DNA from: Bacteroidota bacterium
Lineage (GTDB): Bacteria > Bacteroidota > Bacteroidia > Chitinophagales > Chitinophagaceae
Length of the DNA stretch: 15,592 nucleotides
Assembly (NCBI GenBank): GCA_023426425.1
Contig: JAFAAT010000142.1
Coordinates: forward strand, 1 to 15,592
Direction of reading: 5' to 3'
A model generated the notes under the pieces. That model saw only the letters and a program-made list of their open reading frames with translations. It searched no databases and had not been told where the DNA came from. This document shows, one piece after another, positions 5,340 to 12,463 of the stretch. Made by a program: the position numbers and the translations under genes. Each line of letters opens with the position of its first letter. Position 1 is the stretch's first letter.

Positions 5340-7994
5340 TTAATACACCACGTCCCTGAAGTCCCTTCTGCGGATAAGTTTCAGATCCTGGAGGATCGAT
5401 GCTTTTACGTTCAAAGTGAAGTTATAGCTCTTTCGGGGACCAAACGGAATGGTGCCTAAACGCATCTGCCAGCAATGCAGATCTCGGTAGATGTCGATTG
5501 ACGTGAGTGTGAGCGACTTTGTCTCAAACTCATAACCGCTGGAGAAAGTAATTTTCCAGCGGGACGTTAGATTAAGGTCACCACTTACAAGGAGACTCTG
5601 GTTATAAGTCAGGGTATCCTGCATCGAAAAGAAAGTAAACTGGCTGCTCACACCCAGTGAGTATGCCACATTGAAGCTCCAGGGGATGTTAAAGTCTACA
5701 TAGTCGTAATAACCACCATTTTGAAGGAGCCGTTCTGCACCCTGGGGGACGGGTGTGTTTTGCTGAGTTTTTTTGCTGCTAAAGTTTGCCTGGAGTGAAA
5801 TGTTCGCATTTCTGAATCGGGCGATACCACGGCCTTCTTCCCACATGGTTCTCCGCGAGGGGCGACCAGTGGTGTAGTCAAGGCCATAAGGATCGTACAC
5901 CGCGCTGGCGCTGATATTGAGCTTGTCGAGGATGTTGGTGCGGAACGCAATATTGAATGGGCTCCAGTTAAAAGAATCTGCCGCAATGTTGTAAGCAGAG
6001 GTAATGCTGAATCCATCTATCAGGGTAATGTTTCTGCCGAGACCTGTGGTGTCTTTTTTTGACCTCACCTTTATCTGCAGGTTATTGTTGATGCCGAAGT
6101 TTACATTGCTGGCAAAGTTGCCATACTGATTAAGACCTGGTACGCCGATCACAGAACCGCTAAAAGGCGAGAGGTACACAGTCTGACGGCCAGTGTCTAG
6201 CCGGGATTGGTAGTAATAATTGAATGGTCGCGCCGCGAAATCAGGGGTGTATGTGAAGCCGACATTCGGCGTGATAACATGGCGGATCCCCATCAGGCTG
6301 CCTCTTTTAAACATCTTAAGACCATAAATCCGGGTGCTCAACTGCATGTTCGCATTGAAATCACGCGCAGTGAAGAAGCCGTTGCTGGCAATGGTGTCTA
6401 TTTTGTCTTGGTTGGTATTGAAGTAGCGGTAATTACGCTCTGTCAGCCAGTACTCGTTATAGGTGGTTCCGAATGATAGGTTCACGAAACGGAAGATGTT
6501 ATAGGCAGCCGTGATGGGTATGCTGTGTTTCATGCCGTTTTGAAAATCCCCGAGTCCAACTGTATTCAGGCTGAATGTAGTGTCGTAGAAAGTAGTCTGG
6601 TTGATAGCATTGAAGTTATAACTGGCTGAGATTTTTTCATACCAGCGAGGCGCTCCTATAGCATTCTTTCGTTGAAAAGGTGTAAACTGGGAGACATAGA
6701 AACTCACCTCTGGCAGATACACATCCACCCGGCCGGTTTGCGTATTCTGGTTGTGTCTGGCACCCACAGTCAGGTTGTAGGGTTTGCCAATCCAGTTTTT
6801 GCTGAAACTGATGTTTGAGGTGAACTGGTTGTTCAGAATCTGATTGACATTATAGCTGTTGTTGGAGTAGAAAGAGGAAGTACCCACTACTACTGAAGCA
6901 TTGAAATTGACTCCGGGCCGGGCTTTCGGGTCTGTCTGGTGCCGCCAGTTGATCATGAAGTCTCGGGTAATGGAGCCGGTGGGCTCAAATGTTTCACCGG
7001 TCTTATTGTAGGCGTAGCTGAGCGAAAGCCCTCCATTAAACTTATATCGTTTGGTGTAGCTGCTGATGCCACTGGTACTCCAGCTCCCTTTTGTATATAT
7101 ATTAGCCATCAGCAGGAAGTCTACATAGTCATTGAAGTGGAAATAATAACCACCGTTCGTGAGACCAAGTCCGCGTTGTTGCTCGAGCGTATATGACGGG
7201 ATCTGGAAGCCAGACCGTTGATTCTGACTGATAGGAAACAGGCCAAAGGGCAGAAAAACCGGTGTCGGGACCTGCTCAATCACTATGTTGGCTGAGGCAG
7301 ACGCGATGACCTTATTGGGGACAACCTTGATTCGGCTCGCATGTATTCCAAAGTGAGGGGTGTCAAGTGCACAGGTGGTGTAGATGTTTTTCCAGCCAAA
7401 GATTGACTGATCTGGATTTCGCTTCACCTGTTGGCTATGGACAAAGCCTTCGCCATACTGGGAGCGCGCATTTCGGATAATTGCCCGCTTTGACTTGAAG
7501 TTATATTGTAGTGAGTCGTAGGTCACAGTCTCGCCCCCCTGTGTGAAACTTGGACGCTCTGTCACGGCTCCTGAAGTATCAAACCTTGGTTGGGCTGTAA
7601 TGGTGTTAGTTGACTGTTCGTAGACAATTTGTCCGGCATTAAGTTTCAGATCTTCGTAACTGACTCTGGCGTTTCCATATAGGTAGAAAAGATCATTTTT
7701 CATGTCGAGAACAGCAGAGTCGGTCGCTTCGGCCGTGACTGGCGAGGGAAGGGCATCTTTAGAAATTCGAATGCCGAGTGAGTCTTCCAGCTTCCGGGTT
7801 TTCAGCGAGTCTGCTGTAATCGAGTCCTGTGGTGACAACAGGCTGACAGTGTCGGCGACCATTACCGTGGAGTCCCGGGGAATAACCTGCGCCAGGGCAG
7901 AGGGTGCGGTGCCAAGGTTGATAAGCAGGATGGTGAAGAGCACACTGCTGCACAGCAATAGGTTTTTTAAGATAATTTTACCGCCCGGGCTCAT
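5340..7994 (-). CDS. lptD: LPS-assembly protein LptD (outer-membrane translocon)
   Basis: An 884-residue outer-membrane protein that inserts lipopolysaccharide into the outer leaflet, normally as a barrel plugged by LptE and fed by the LptA bridge. A signal peptide ends at about residue 35 (LGTAPSALAQ). An OstA/LptA-like periplasmic beta-jellyroll follows (about residues 75-210, from ATDSAVLDMKNDLFYLYGNA). Then comes the conserved PVFLPFGLFPISQ segment and a long barrel of alternating aromatic/polar strands ending in aromatic Tyr. The mature chain has only two cysteines (in YTTCALD and LHCWQM), not the four of E. coli LptD. I use ATG 7994; the frame stays open upstream to 8261, but those residues are not signal-like and overlap the divergent amidase gene. 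The E2 gene follows 71 bases downstream. Confidence 0.92.
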   Translation of the reverse strand: MSPGGKIILKNLLLCSSVLFTILLINLGTAPSALAQVIPRDSTVMVADTVSLLSPQDSITADSLKTRKLEDSLGIRISKDALPSPVTAEATDSAVLDMKNDLFYLYGNARVSYEDLKLNAGQIVYEQSTNTITAQPRFDTSGAVTERPSFTQGGETVTYDSLQYNFKSKRAIIRNARSQYGEGFVHSQQVKRNPDQSIFGWKNIYTTCALDTPHFGIHASRIKVVPNKVIASASANIVIEQVPTPVFLPFGLFPISQNQRSGFQIPSYTLEQQRGLGLTNGGYYFHFNDYVDFLLMANIYTKGSWSTSGISSYTKRYKFNGGLSLSYAYNKTGETFEPTGSITRDFMINWRHQTDPKARPGVNFNASVVVGTSSFYSNNSYNVNQILNNQFTSNISFSKNWIGKPYNLTVGARHNQNTQTGRVDVYLPEVSFYVSQFTPFQRKNAIGAPRWYEKISASYNFNAINQTTFYDTTFSLNTVGLGDFQNGMKHSIPITAAYNIFRFVNLSFGTTYNEYWLTERNYRYFNTNQDKIDTIASNGFFTARDFNANMQLSTRIYGLKMFKRGSLMGIRHVITPNVGFTYTPDFAARPFNYYYQSRLDTGRQTVYLSPFSGSVIGVPGLNQYGNFASNVNFGINNNLQIKVRSKKDTTGLGRNITLIDGFSITSAYNIAADSFNWSPFNIAFRTNILDKLNISASAVYDPYGLDYTTGRPSRRTMWEEGRGIARFRNANISLQANFSSKKTQQNTPVPQGAERLLQNGGYYDYVDFNIPWSFNVAYSLGVSSQFTFFSMQDTLTYNQSLLVSGDLNLTSRWKITFSSGYEFETKSLTLTSIDIYRDLHCWQMRLGTIPFGPRKSYNFTLNVKASILQDLKLIRRRDFRDVVY

Positions 7995-8004
7995 GAATAA
8001 GGCA

Positions 8005-8012
8005 CAAAAATA
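8005..8012 (-). promoter_or_regulatory. -7 element (TATTTTTG) for lptD
   Basis: An exact TAnnTTTG match on the minus strand, ending ten bases before the lptD ATG, so the predicted leader is only a few bases. No clear TTG box is seen at the usual spacing. It supports ATG 7994 as the true start. Confidence 0.5.
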
Positions 8013-8045
8013 GCTCTTTACCTGAAGCGAATCCGCGAAGAATTT

Positions 8046-8053
8046 TAACTTTG
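8046..8053 (+). promoter_or_regulatory. -7 element (TAACTTTG) for the amidase gene
   Basis: An exact TAnnTTTG match 17 bases before the amidase ATG, in the 76-base region shared with the divergent lptD promoter. The -33 region is weak. Confidence 0.5.
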
Positions 8054-8070
8054 AACGAATACCTCCCCAT

Positions 8071-8910
8071 ATGCTGACCAGATTCTTATTTTTTGTTTGT
8101 CTCACGATTTCGTTGCCCATTTTTGCTGATGCTGGTGGTAAAAAGATCACTAAAATAGTTTTGGATGCCGGGCACGGTGGGAAAGATGTGGGCGCAGTGG
8201 GCCAATATTCAACCGAAAAAGACTTGACACTTGCTGTCGTATTACGGCTCGGGAAAATCATTTCAGATAGTATGAAGGATGTGCAGGTCGTTTATACCCG
8301 CACTACAGACGTATACCCCACGCTGGTGGAGCGACATGAAGTGGCTAACAAGGCACAGGGTGACGTGTTTATTTCGGTGCATGTGAATGCTACAGCTGGT
8401 ACTACGAAAAGAGTGATCAGTGGCTATAAAAAGGTAAAAAGAAACGGTAAGACAGTAAAGCAGCCAATATATAAGACCATTCGTCAGAAGGAAACAAGTG
8501 CTACGGGAACTGAGACTTATGTACTTGGCTTGCATAGGAATTCACAGAAGGAAGATGCCATAGGCGAGTACGGTGACAACCTGGTTCAGGAGCCGGGGCT
8601 ACTGAATGTAGATGACCCTCAGACTGCTATAATAATTGCACAATATTCCCAGGCATTTTTGAGCAGAAGCGTGTCTTTGGGTTCAAAAATTCAGGAGAAT
8701 TTTGCAAAGCAGGGCAGGAGAGATATGGGTGTGAAGCAGATGGGCCTGGAAGTCCTTGCCGGTAGTGCAATGCCAGGTGTGTTGGTGGAAATCGGGTTTA
8801 TTAATAATCCGGACGAAGAGGCGTATTTGAATTCGGAGGCGGGGCAGCGTGAAGTAGCAATGGCGATTTACCGTGGTATCAAGACCTATAAGGAAGAAGC
8901 AGAACGATAA
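8071..8910 (+). CDS. Secreted N-acetylmuramoyl-L-alanine amidase (Amidase_3)
   Basis: A 279-residue zinc amidase that cuts the bond between N-acetylmuramic acid and L-alanine in peptidoglycan, used in cell separation and wall turnover. A signal peptide (residues 1 to about 21, ending FADA) sends it to the periplasm. The catalytic domain fills the rest: VLDAGHGGKD carries zinc ligand His35, Glu49 is the likely second ligand, FISVHVNA carries His104, and VLVEIGF carries catalytic Glu240. The His35-His104 spacing of 69 matches AmiC-type enzymes. A basic, Lys-rich insertion (about 110-140) follows the third ligand; insertions here often hold a regulatory helix in AmiB/AmiC-like enzymes, which I infer only. 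There is no LysM, SPOR or AMIN domain. It is divergent from lptD, another envelope gene. Confidence 0.95.
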   Translation: MLTRFLFFVCLTISLPIFADAGGKKITKIVLDAGHGGKDVGAVGQYSTEKDLTLAVVLRLGKIISDSMKDVQVVYTRTTDVYPTLVERHEVANKAQGDVFISVHVNATAGTTKRVISGYKKVKRNGKTVKQPIYKTIRQKETSATGTETYVLGLHRNSQKEDAIGEYGDNLVQEPGLLNVDDPQTAIIIAQYSQAFLSRSVSLGSKIQENFAKQGRRDMGVKQMGLEVLAGSAMPGVLVEIGFINNPDEEAYLNSEAGQREVAMAIYRGIKTYKEEAER

Positions 8911-9019
8911 TTTCACATTTGTTTTTCAGGAAAAAAAGTACAACTTTAGCCAGCGCAAACACTTTGTAGTAGAATATAGGACAAGGTGTTGGCAAAGCGA
9001 TTGGTCAGTCTCTGTCTTG

Positions 9020-9050
9020 TTTGCTTTTTAAAATGTTTCTTTTATCTTTA
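9020..9050 (+). promoter_or_regulatory. Candidate promoter of the EGF-domain lipoprotein gene
   Basis: TTTG (9020-9023), 19 bases, then TATCTTTA (9043-9050), seven of eight for the -7 consensus, 31 bases before the ATG. The spacing is ideal. Confidence 0.55.
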
Positions 9051-9081
9051 AGCTCGTTAATAGCAAAAATTTCATTCGTTA

Positions 9082-9618
9082 ATGAAAGCCCGTTTAAAAA
9101 CCATTGTTCTGTCTGCGTTTTGCGCAATGTCTGTATTCACAGCTGTAACTGTTTCTTCCTGTAATGATGATAAATGCAGAGCTATAGTCTGCGCACATGG
9201 CGGTGTGTGTACTGATGGGGCCTGTCTATGTCAGCCTGGGTATGAGGGGGCTACCTGTACCATAGTGAATAGAGATCGGTTTCTGGGAACCTGGAATGTG
9301 ACAGAAAACGGCTCAATTACCGACCAGGCTGCGTATTCTATCAATATTGAGGAAGGTGACAATATCACTGAGGTAGAGATCAAGAACTTCCGCAACTTGC
9401 TTGTTACCAACGTAAAGGCCTACGTGAAGGGAGATACGCTTTATATTCCACAGCAGAACATTGATAATCATACCATTGTGGGTTCTGGTGTGCTGAATTT
9501 TGAAGAGCCTTACGGAGAATTCGGACAACTGGTGGTGAAGTATAAAGTCACCGACGCCAATAACAATGTGGATGATTTCGGAGTAGATGGCGGCGACGCT
9601 TCACTTTGGAATAAATAG
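9082..9618 (+). CDS. Lipoprotein with one EGF-like domain
   Basis: A 178-residue protein of unknown function. The N-terminus has basic residues, a hydrophobic stretch and a lipobox ending at Cys27 (VSSC), so it is predicted to be a lipid-anchored envelope protein. Straight after it comes one EGF-like domain (about residues 32-59) with six cysteines in the order C-x4-C-x5-C-x4-C-x1-C-x8-C, including the GxxGxxC ending (GYEGATC). The remaining 115 residues look like one beta-rich domain starting FLGTWNVTENG, similar in style to lipocalin-like or other beta-barrel lipoprotein domains of Bacteroidota; I do not recognise a specific family. It is a single-gene unit with its own promoter and terminator. 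The bacterial EGF domain suggests extracellular binding, but this is inference. Confidence 0.85.
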   Translation: MKARLKTIVLSAFCAMSVFTAVTVSSCNDDKCRAIVCAHGGVCTDGACLCQPGYEGATCTIVNRDRFLGTWNVTENGSITDQAAYSINIEEGDNITEVEIKNFRNLLVTNVKAYVKGDTLYIPQQNIDNHTIVGSGVLNFEEPYGEFGQLVVKYKVTDANNNVDDFGVDGGDASLWNK

Positions 9619-9642
9619 TCCTGACAATAGAAATTCATGTTG

Positions 9643-9674
9643 AAGCTGTCTCAATAAATGGGACAGCTTTTTTT
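9643..9674 (+). terminator. Terminator of the EGF-domain lipoprotein gene
   Basis: A 10-base-pair stem (AAGCTGTCTC, 9643-9652, with GGGACAGCTT, 9660-9669; one T-G pair), a 7-base loop and a run of seven T. Confidence 0.9.
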
Positions 9675-9747
9675 ATACTCCAAAAACGCAAAGTCTTTGG
9701 TCGCGTTCTGCTTTCTTCAGTTTATACAACGATTACTCTGACTCTAA

Positions 9748-9778
9748 TTGCTTTCCGCTCCCTTCTCCCGTAAATTTG
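9748..9778 (+). promoter_or_regulatory. Bacteroidota promoter of surE, leaderless geometry
   Basis: TTG (9748-9750), 20 bases, then TAAATTTG (9771-9778); both boxes and the spacing are consensus. The surE ATG begins only four bases after the -7 element, so transcription should start at or right next to the start codon. Confidence 0.72.
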
Positions 9779-9782
9779 CCCT

Positions 9783-10559
9783 ATGACAGATAAACCGATA
9801 ATCCTTGTCACCAATGATGACGGCATCACCTCCCCGGGCATTCGCAACCTGGTCGAAGCTGTAAAAGATCTTGGACACGTAGTCGTTGTAGCGCCCGACA
9901 GCCCGCAGTCAGGTATGGGGCACGCTGTGACAATCGGATATCCACTCAGGTTAAGGAAGGTAGAAGTATTAGAAGGCGTAGAGTGCTGGCAGACCAGTGG
10001 CACTCCCGTAGATTGTGTAAAACTGGCGCGGGACCAGGTGCTTCACAGAAAGCCAGATATCTGTGTGAGCGGCATCAATCACGGAGCCAATCATTCCATC
10101 AATGTCATTTATTCAGGTACTATGTCTGCAGCCATGGAGGCAGCCATCGAGGGCATTCCTTCTGTTGGTTTCTCGTTGCTGGACTTCAATTTCGATGCTG
10201 ACTTCTCAGTGGCACGGGAGGTGGCACATTCAATAACCAAAAAGCTGATGCAGCAGGCTATGCCACCCAATACGCTCCTCAACGTCAATATTCCAAAGTT
10301 GAGCAAAGCAGAGTTTAAGGGAATCAAATTCTGCCGTCAGGCCAATGCCAAATGGCAGGAGGAATTTGACCACCGGGTTGACCCGAGAGGTGAAGACTAT
10401 TACTGGATGGTCGGAAAGTTTGTGAATATGGATCAAGGTGCGGGCACTGACGTGGAGGCGCTGAAAGAAGGCTATGCCTCGGTAGTGCCTGTCAAGTTCG
10501 ACCTCACAGACTATGAAATGAAGCAAAGGCTGGAACAGGAATGGACAGACCTGCTATAA
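9783..10559 (+). CDS. surE: 5'/3'-nucleotidase SurE
   Basis: A 258-residue metal-dependent phosphatase that removes phosphate from nucleoside 5'- and 3'-monophosphates, and in some bacteria from short polyphosphate; it acts in the cytosol and is linked to stress survival. The family metal site is complete: N11-D12-D13-G14 at the N-terminus, Ser43 in SPQSGMGHAVT, and Asn99 in VSGINHGAN, followed by YSGTMSAAMEAAIEG. The length matches the family (about 250). In proteobacteria surE often neighbours pcm; here it stands alone, convergent with the MORN-like gene 12 bases beyond its stop. The start is fixed by the promoter four bases upstream and by the first beta strand directly after it. Confidence 0.96.
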   Translation: MTDKPIILVTNDDGITSPGIRNLVEAVKDLGHVVVVAPDSPQSGMGHAVTIGYPLRLRKVEVLEGVECWQTSGTPVDCVKLARDQVLHRKPDICVSGINHGANHSINVIYSGTMSAAMEAAIEGIPSVGFSLLDFNFDADFSVAREVAHSITKKLMQQAMPPNTLLNVNIPKLSKAEFKGIKFCRQANAKWQEEFDHRVDPRGEDYYWMVGKFVNMDQGAGTDVEALKEGYASVVPVKFDLTDYEMKQRLEQEWTDLL

Positions 10560-10571
10560 AAAAGCACGCGA

Positions 10572-11213
10572 TTACCTTGTGTAACTATGCCTTTTGCCGG
10601 GTGGGGGAGTATACTTTGCACCACGCACATGCGGAAGCCGCTGTTCATGTTTTTTTCTGATCGTGCTGTCCAGGGCTGCTGAGATTGTATAGTCTTTCTG
10701 GTACACCAGTTCGTCAGCCTGGTATTCTTCCTCTTTGATCATATGGCCGGTTTCAGGGTTATAGTATTTCCACGCACCGTGACGGATGGTGCCCTGCTGG
10801 GTTGCGATCACCTTATAGCTCTCCTCATGAGTGATCGGGTCAACTACTACAATGGTGTCAAAAGGTTTTTGTGTGCTTAGTGCCTTATAATTCCCGGTAC
10901 AATAGAGTTGACCCTTCTGGTAATATTTCACCTCACCATCGAGAAAATTATTGCGGAAACTTTCGATGGAAACTATATCCCCCAGGTGATTGACTTTATA
11001 CCAGGGCCCTTGTTTGTTGCCGTGATAGTACGCGCCGAATTCATTCACACCATCCTCGCCCATCTTGGGAGGCAGGCTCACCCACCACATGCCATGCTTT
11101 TTACCCGCCTTGTCGTACTGGTTCACAGGAGGGCGCTCCTCTTTCTTACTGGATTGTGCAAGGAGTTGGGCAGTGCCCAGGAGCAGGAATGATATGAATA
11201 GAATTAGTCTCAT
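10572..11213 (-). CDS. Secreted protein with MORN/YwqK-like repeats
   Basis: A 213-residue protein of unknown function. A signal peptide (about residues 1-19, MRLILFISFLLLGTAQLLAQ) predicts export; there is no lipobox cysteine. The body has repeats of the type G-x-x-x-G-x-W-x-x-Y, for example KKHGMWWV, NKQGPWYKV, FLDGEVKYYQKGQLYCTGNYK and IRHGAWKYYNPETG. These resemble MORN/YwqK-like modules common in Bacteroidota secreted proteins. The C-terminal 40 residues are basic and Pro-rich. ATG 11213 is chosen because it begins the signal peptide; the longer frame runs into the upstream gene. It follows the Fe-S carrier gene by four bases, so the two are very probably one transcript. A functional link to Fe-S assembly is not evident. 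Confidence 0.75.
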   Translation of the reverse strand: MRLILFISFLLLGTAQLLAQSSKKEERPPVNQYDKAGKKHGMWWVSLPPKMGEDGVNEFGAYYHGNKQGPWYKVNHLGDIVSIESFRNNFLDGEVKYYQKGQLYCTGNYKALSTQKPFDTIVVVDPITHEESYKVIATQQGTIRHGAWKYYNPETGHMIKEEEYQADELVYQKDYTISAALDSTIRKKHEQRLPHVRGAKYTPPPGKRHSYTR

Positions 11214-11217
11214 TGGC

Positions 11218-11562
11218 TTACACAGCGAAGGACGTTCCGCATCCGCAAGTGGTGCTGGCATTGGGATTCGTGAATGTAAATCCCCTCGCATTGAGCCCGT
11301 GTTCGTAGTTCACTTCCATCCCCATCAGGTAAATGCCGTGCGCCTTCTTCATTAGAACGGAAATTCCTTCTATTTCGTACACATCGTCGTCATCTTCTTT
11401 TTTGTCAAAACCCAGAACATAGCTAAGGCCGGAGCAGCCGCCACCTTTTACGCCGATCCTAAGATACTGTTCTTTGTCAAATCCGGGCTCCGCCATCAGC
11501 CTTTTTACTTCATTGACAGCAGATTGTGTGAGCCTGACAGGTGTATCTATCGCAGTTTGCAT
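11218..11562 (-). CDS. A-type iron-sulfur carrier protein (HesB/IscA/ErpA family)
   Basis: A 114-residue single-domain protein that carries or transfers Fe-S clusters (or iron) to client proteins in the cytosol. The three invariant cysteines are present: one in VKGGGCSGLSY and two in the C-terminal CGCGTSF. The acidic loop KKEDDDDVYE lies between them, as usual. IscA, SufA and ErpA cannot be separated by sequence alone here, and no isc or suf genes are adjacent. I start at ATG 11562: the longer frame begins at a TTG that is part of the -7 element TATCTTTG (11588-11581). It is first in a likely two-gene unit with the MORN-like gene, and divergent from frr. Confidence 0.94.
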   Translation of the reverse strand: MQTAIDTPVRLTQSAVNEVKRLMAEPGFDKEQYLRIGVKGGGCSGLSYVLGFDKKEDDDDVYEIEGISVLMKKAHGIYLMGMEVNYEHGLNARGFTFTNPNASTTCGCGTSFAV

Positions 11563-11580
11563 TGGGTCAAAATTTATCTG

Positions 11581-11588
11581 CAAAGATA
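11581..11588 (-). promoter_or_regulatory. -7 element (TATCTTTG) of the Fe-S carrier gene
   Basis: An exact TAnnTTTG match on the minus strand, 18 bases before the ATG at 11562. The -33 region (CTTTAC) is weak and slightly too close. Confidence 0.5.
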
Positions 11589-11731
11589 AGATGATTGAAG
11601 AGTAGTAAAGTTGTAAACTTGTTAAGTTGTATGAGCGCTGTTCGTGACTTGTTAATGCGTGTACCCCTTGAACTGATCCTGTCTCCCCGCGAGTTCATTT
11701 TGTAAATAGGTAGTTGTGTGTCTGTTTAGGT

Positions 11732-11758
11732 TAACTTTGATAACATTTTTTACTTTTG
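11732..11758 (+). promoter_or_regulatory. Two candidate -7 elements for frr
   Basis: TAACTTTG (11732-11739) and TACTTTTG (11751-11758) are both exact TAnnTTTG matches, ending 41 and 22 bases before the frr ATG. Neither has a perfect TTG box at 19-21 bases. They point to a promoter directly before frr. Confidence 0.45.
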
Positions 11759-11780
11759 CTGCCTGCAAAAAACACTTCTC

Positions 11781-12344
11781 ATGAGCGAGGCCTTAGACAT
11801 GATCATTGACGACGCATCCAGTCAGATGAAAAAAGCTATTAGTCACCTGGAAGCAGAACTGGCTAAAATACGTGCTGGAAAAGCAAACCCCGTTATCCTT
11901 GACGGCATTCATGTTGATTATTACGGGAGCGCTACGCCGCTCAACCAGGTCGCCAATGTCACGGTTGCTGACGCCCGTACGCTGTCTATTCAGCCCTGGG
12001 AACGTCAAATGCTTGCACCCATCGAAAAAGCAATCATCGCCTCCAACATTGGCTTGAATCCTCAAAATGATGGAAACATCATCCGTTTATTCCTTCCGCC
12101 TCTCACGGAAGAGCGTAGAAAAGAGCTGGTAAAAAGAGTGAATGGCGAAGGCGAACACGCAAAAGTCTCTATCCGCAGCATCAGGCGCGACGCTATCGAA
12201 CAGATCAAAAAAGAACAGAAGGAAGGATTAAGCGAGGATATAGCCAAAGACGGGGAAGCCAGGGTACAGGCCGTGACAGATAAATATATCGCTATCGTCG
12301 ATCAGCATTGCAAAGACAAGGATAAGGAAATCATGACCATTTAG
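11781..12344 (+). CDS. frr: Ribosome recycling factor
   Basis: A 187-residue cytosolic translation factor that, with EF-G, splits the post-termination ribosome. The full-length family pattern is present: helix 1 ending LAKIRAGKANP, the domain II strand HVDYYGSATPLNQVANVTV, then LSIQPWE, AIIASNIGLNP and the segment IRLFLPPLTEERRKELVK, followed by the long C-terminal helices. The length matches the usual 185. Many bacteria have pyrH directly upstream; here the upstream neighbour is the divergent Fe-S carrier gene, and frr seems to have its own promoter. A strong bidirectional terminator separates it from the convergent T9SS gene. Confidence 0.97.
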   Translation: MSEALDMIIDDASSQMKKAISHLEAELAKIRAGKANPVILDGIHVDYYGSATPLNQVANVTVADARTLSIQPWERQMLAPIEKAIIASNIGLNPQNDGNIIRLFLPPLTEERRKELVKRVNGEGEHAKVSIRSIRRDAIEQIKKEQKEGLSEDIAKDGEARVQAVTDKYIAIVDQHCKDKDKEIMTI

Positions 12345-12420
12345 TCACCAGATTCAGAACATAAGATCTGTACGCTGTTTCTCAATAGACTTAGAAGCAG
12401 TCGGTTTTATAAAAATAGAA

Positions 12421-12452
12421 AAAAGGTGAGGGTCTATCTCCTCACCTTTTCC
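12421..12452. terminator. Bidirectional terminator between frr and the T9SS cargo gene
   Basis: A perfect 11-base-pair stem (AAAAGGTGAGG, 12421-12431, with CCTCACCTTTT, 12440-12450) and an 8-base loop. The plus strand is followed by TTTTCC. The minus strand has a longer U-rich tail (TTTTTTCTATTTTTA), so it is stronger for the minus-strand gene. Confidence 0.9.
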
Positions 12453-12463
12453 TTGCTACGCAG

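Noticed and set aside
7995..8261. An 89-residue N-terminal extension of LptD
   Set aside because: It overlaps the divergent amidase gene, lacks signal-peptide character, and covers both promoters; ATG 7994 begins a clear signal peptide.
11563..11583. A 7-residue extension of the Fe-S carrier
   Set aside because: Its TTG start is part of the -7 element TATCTTTG, so it would lie upstream of the transcription start.
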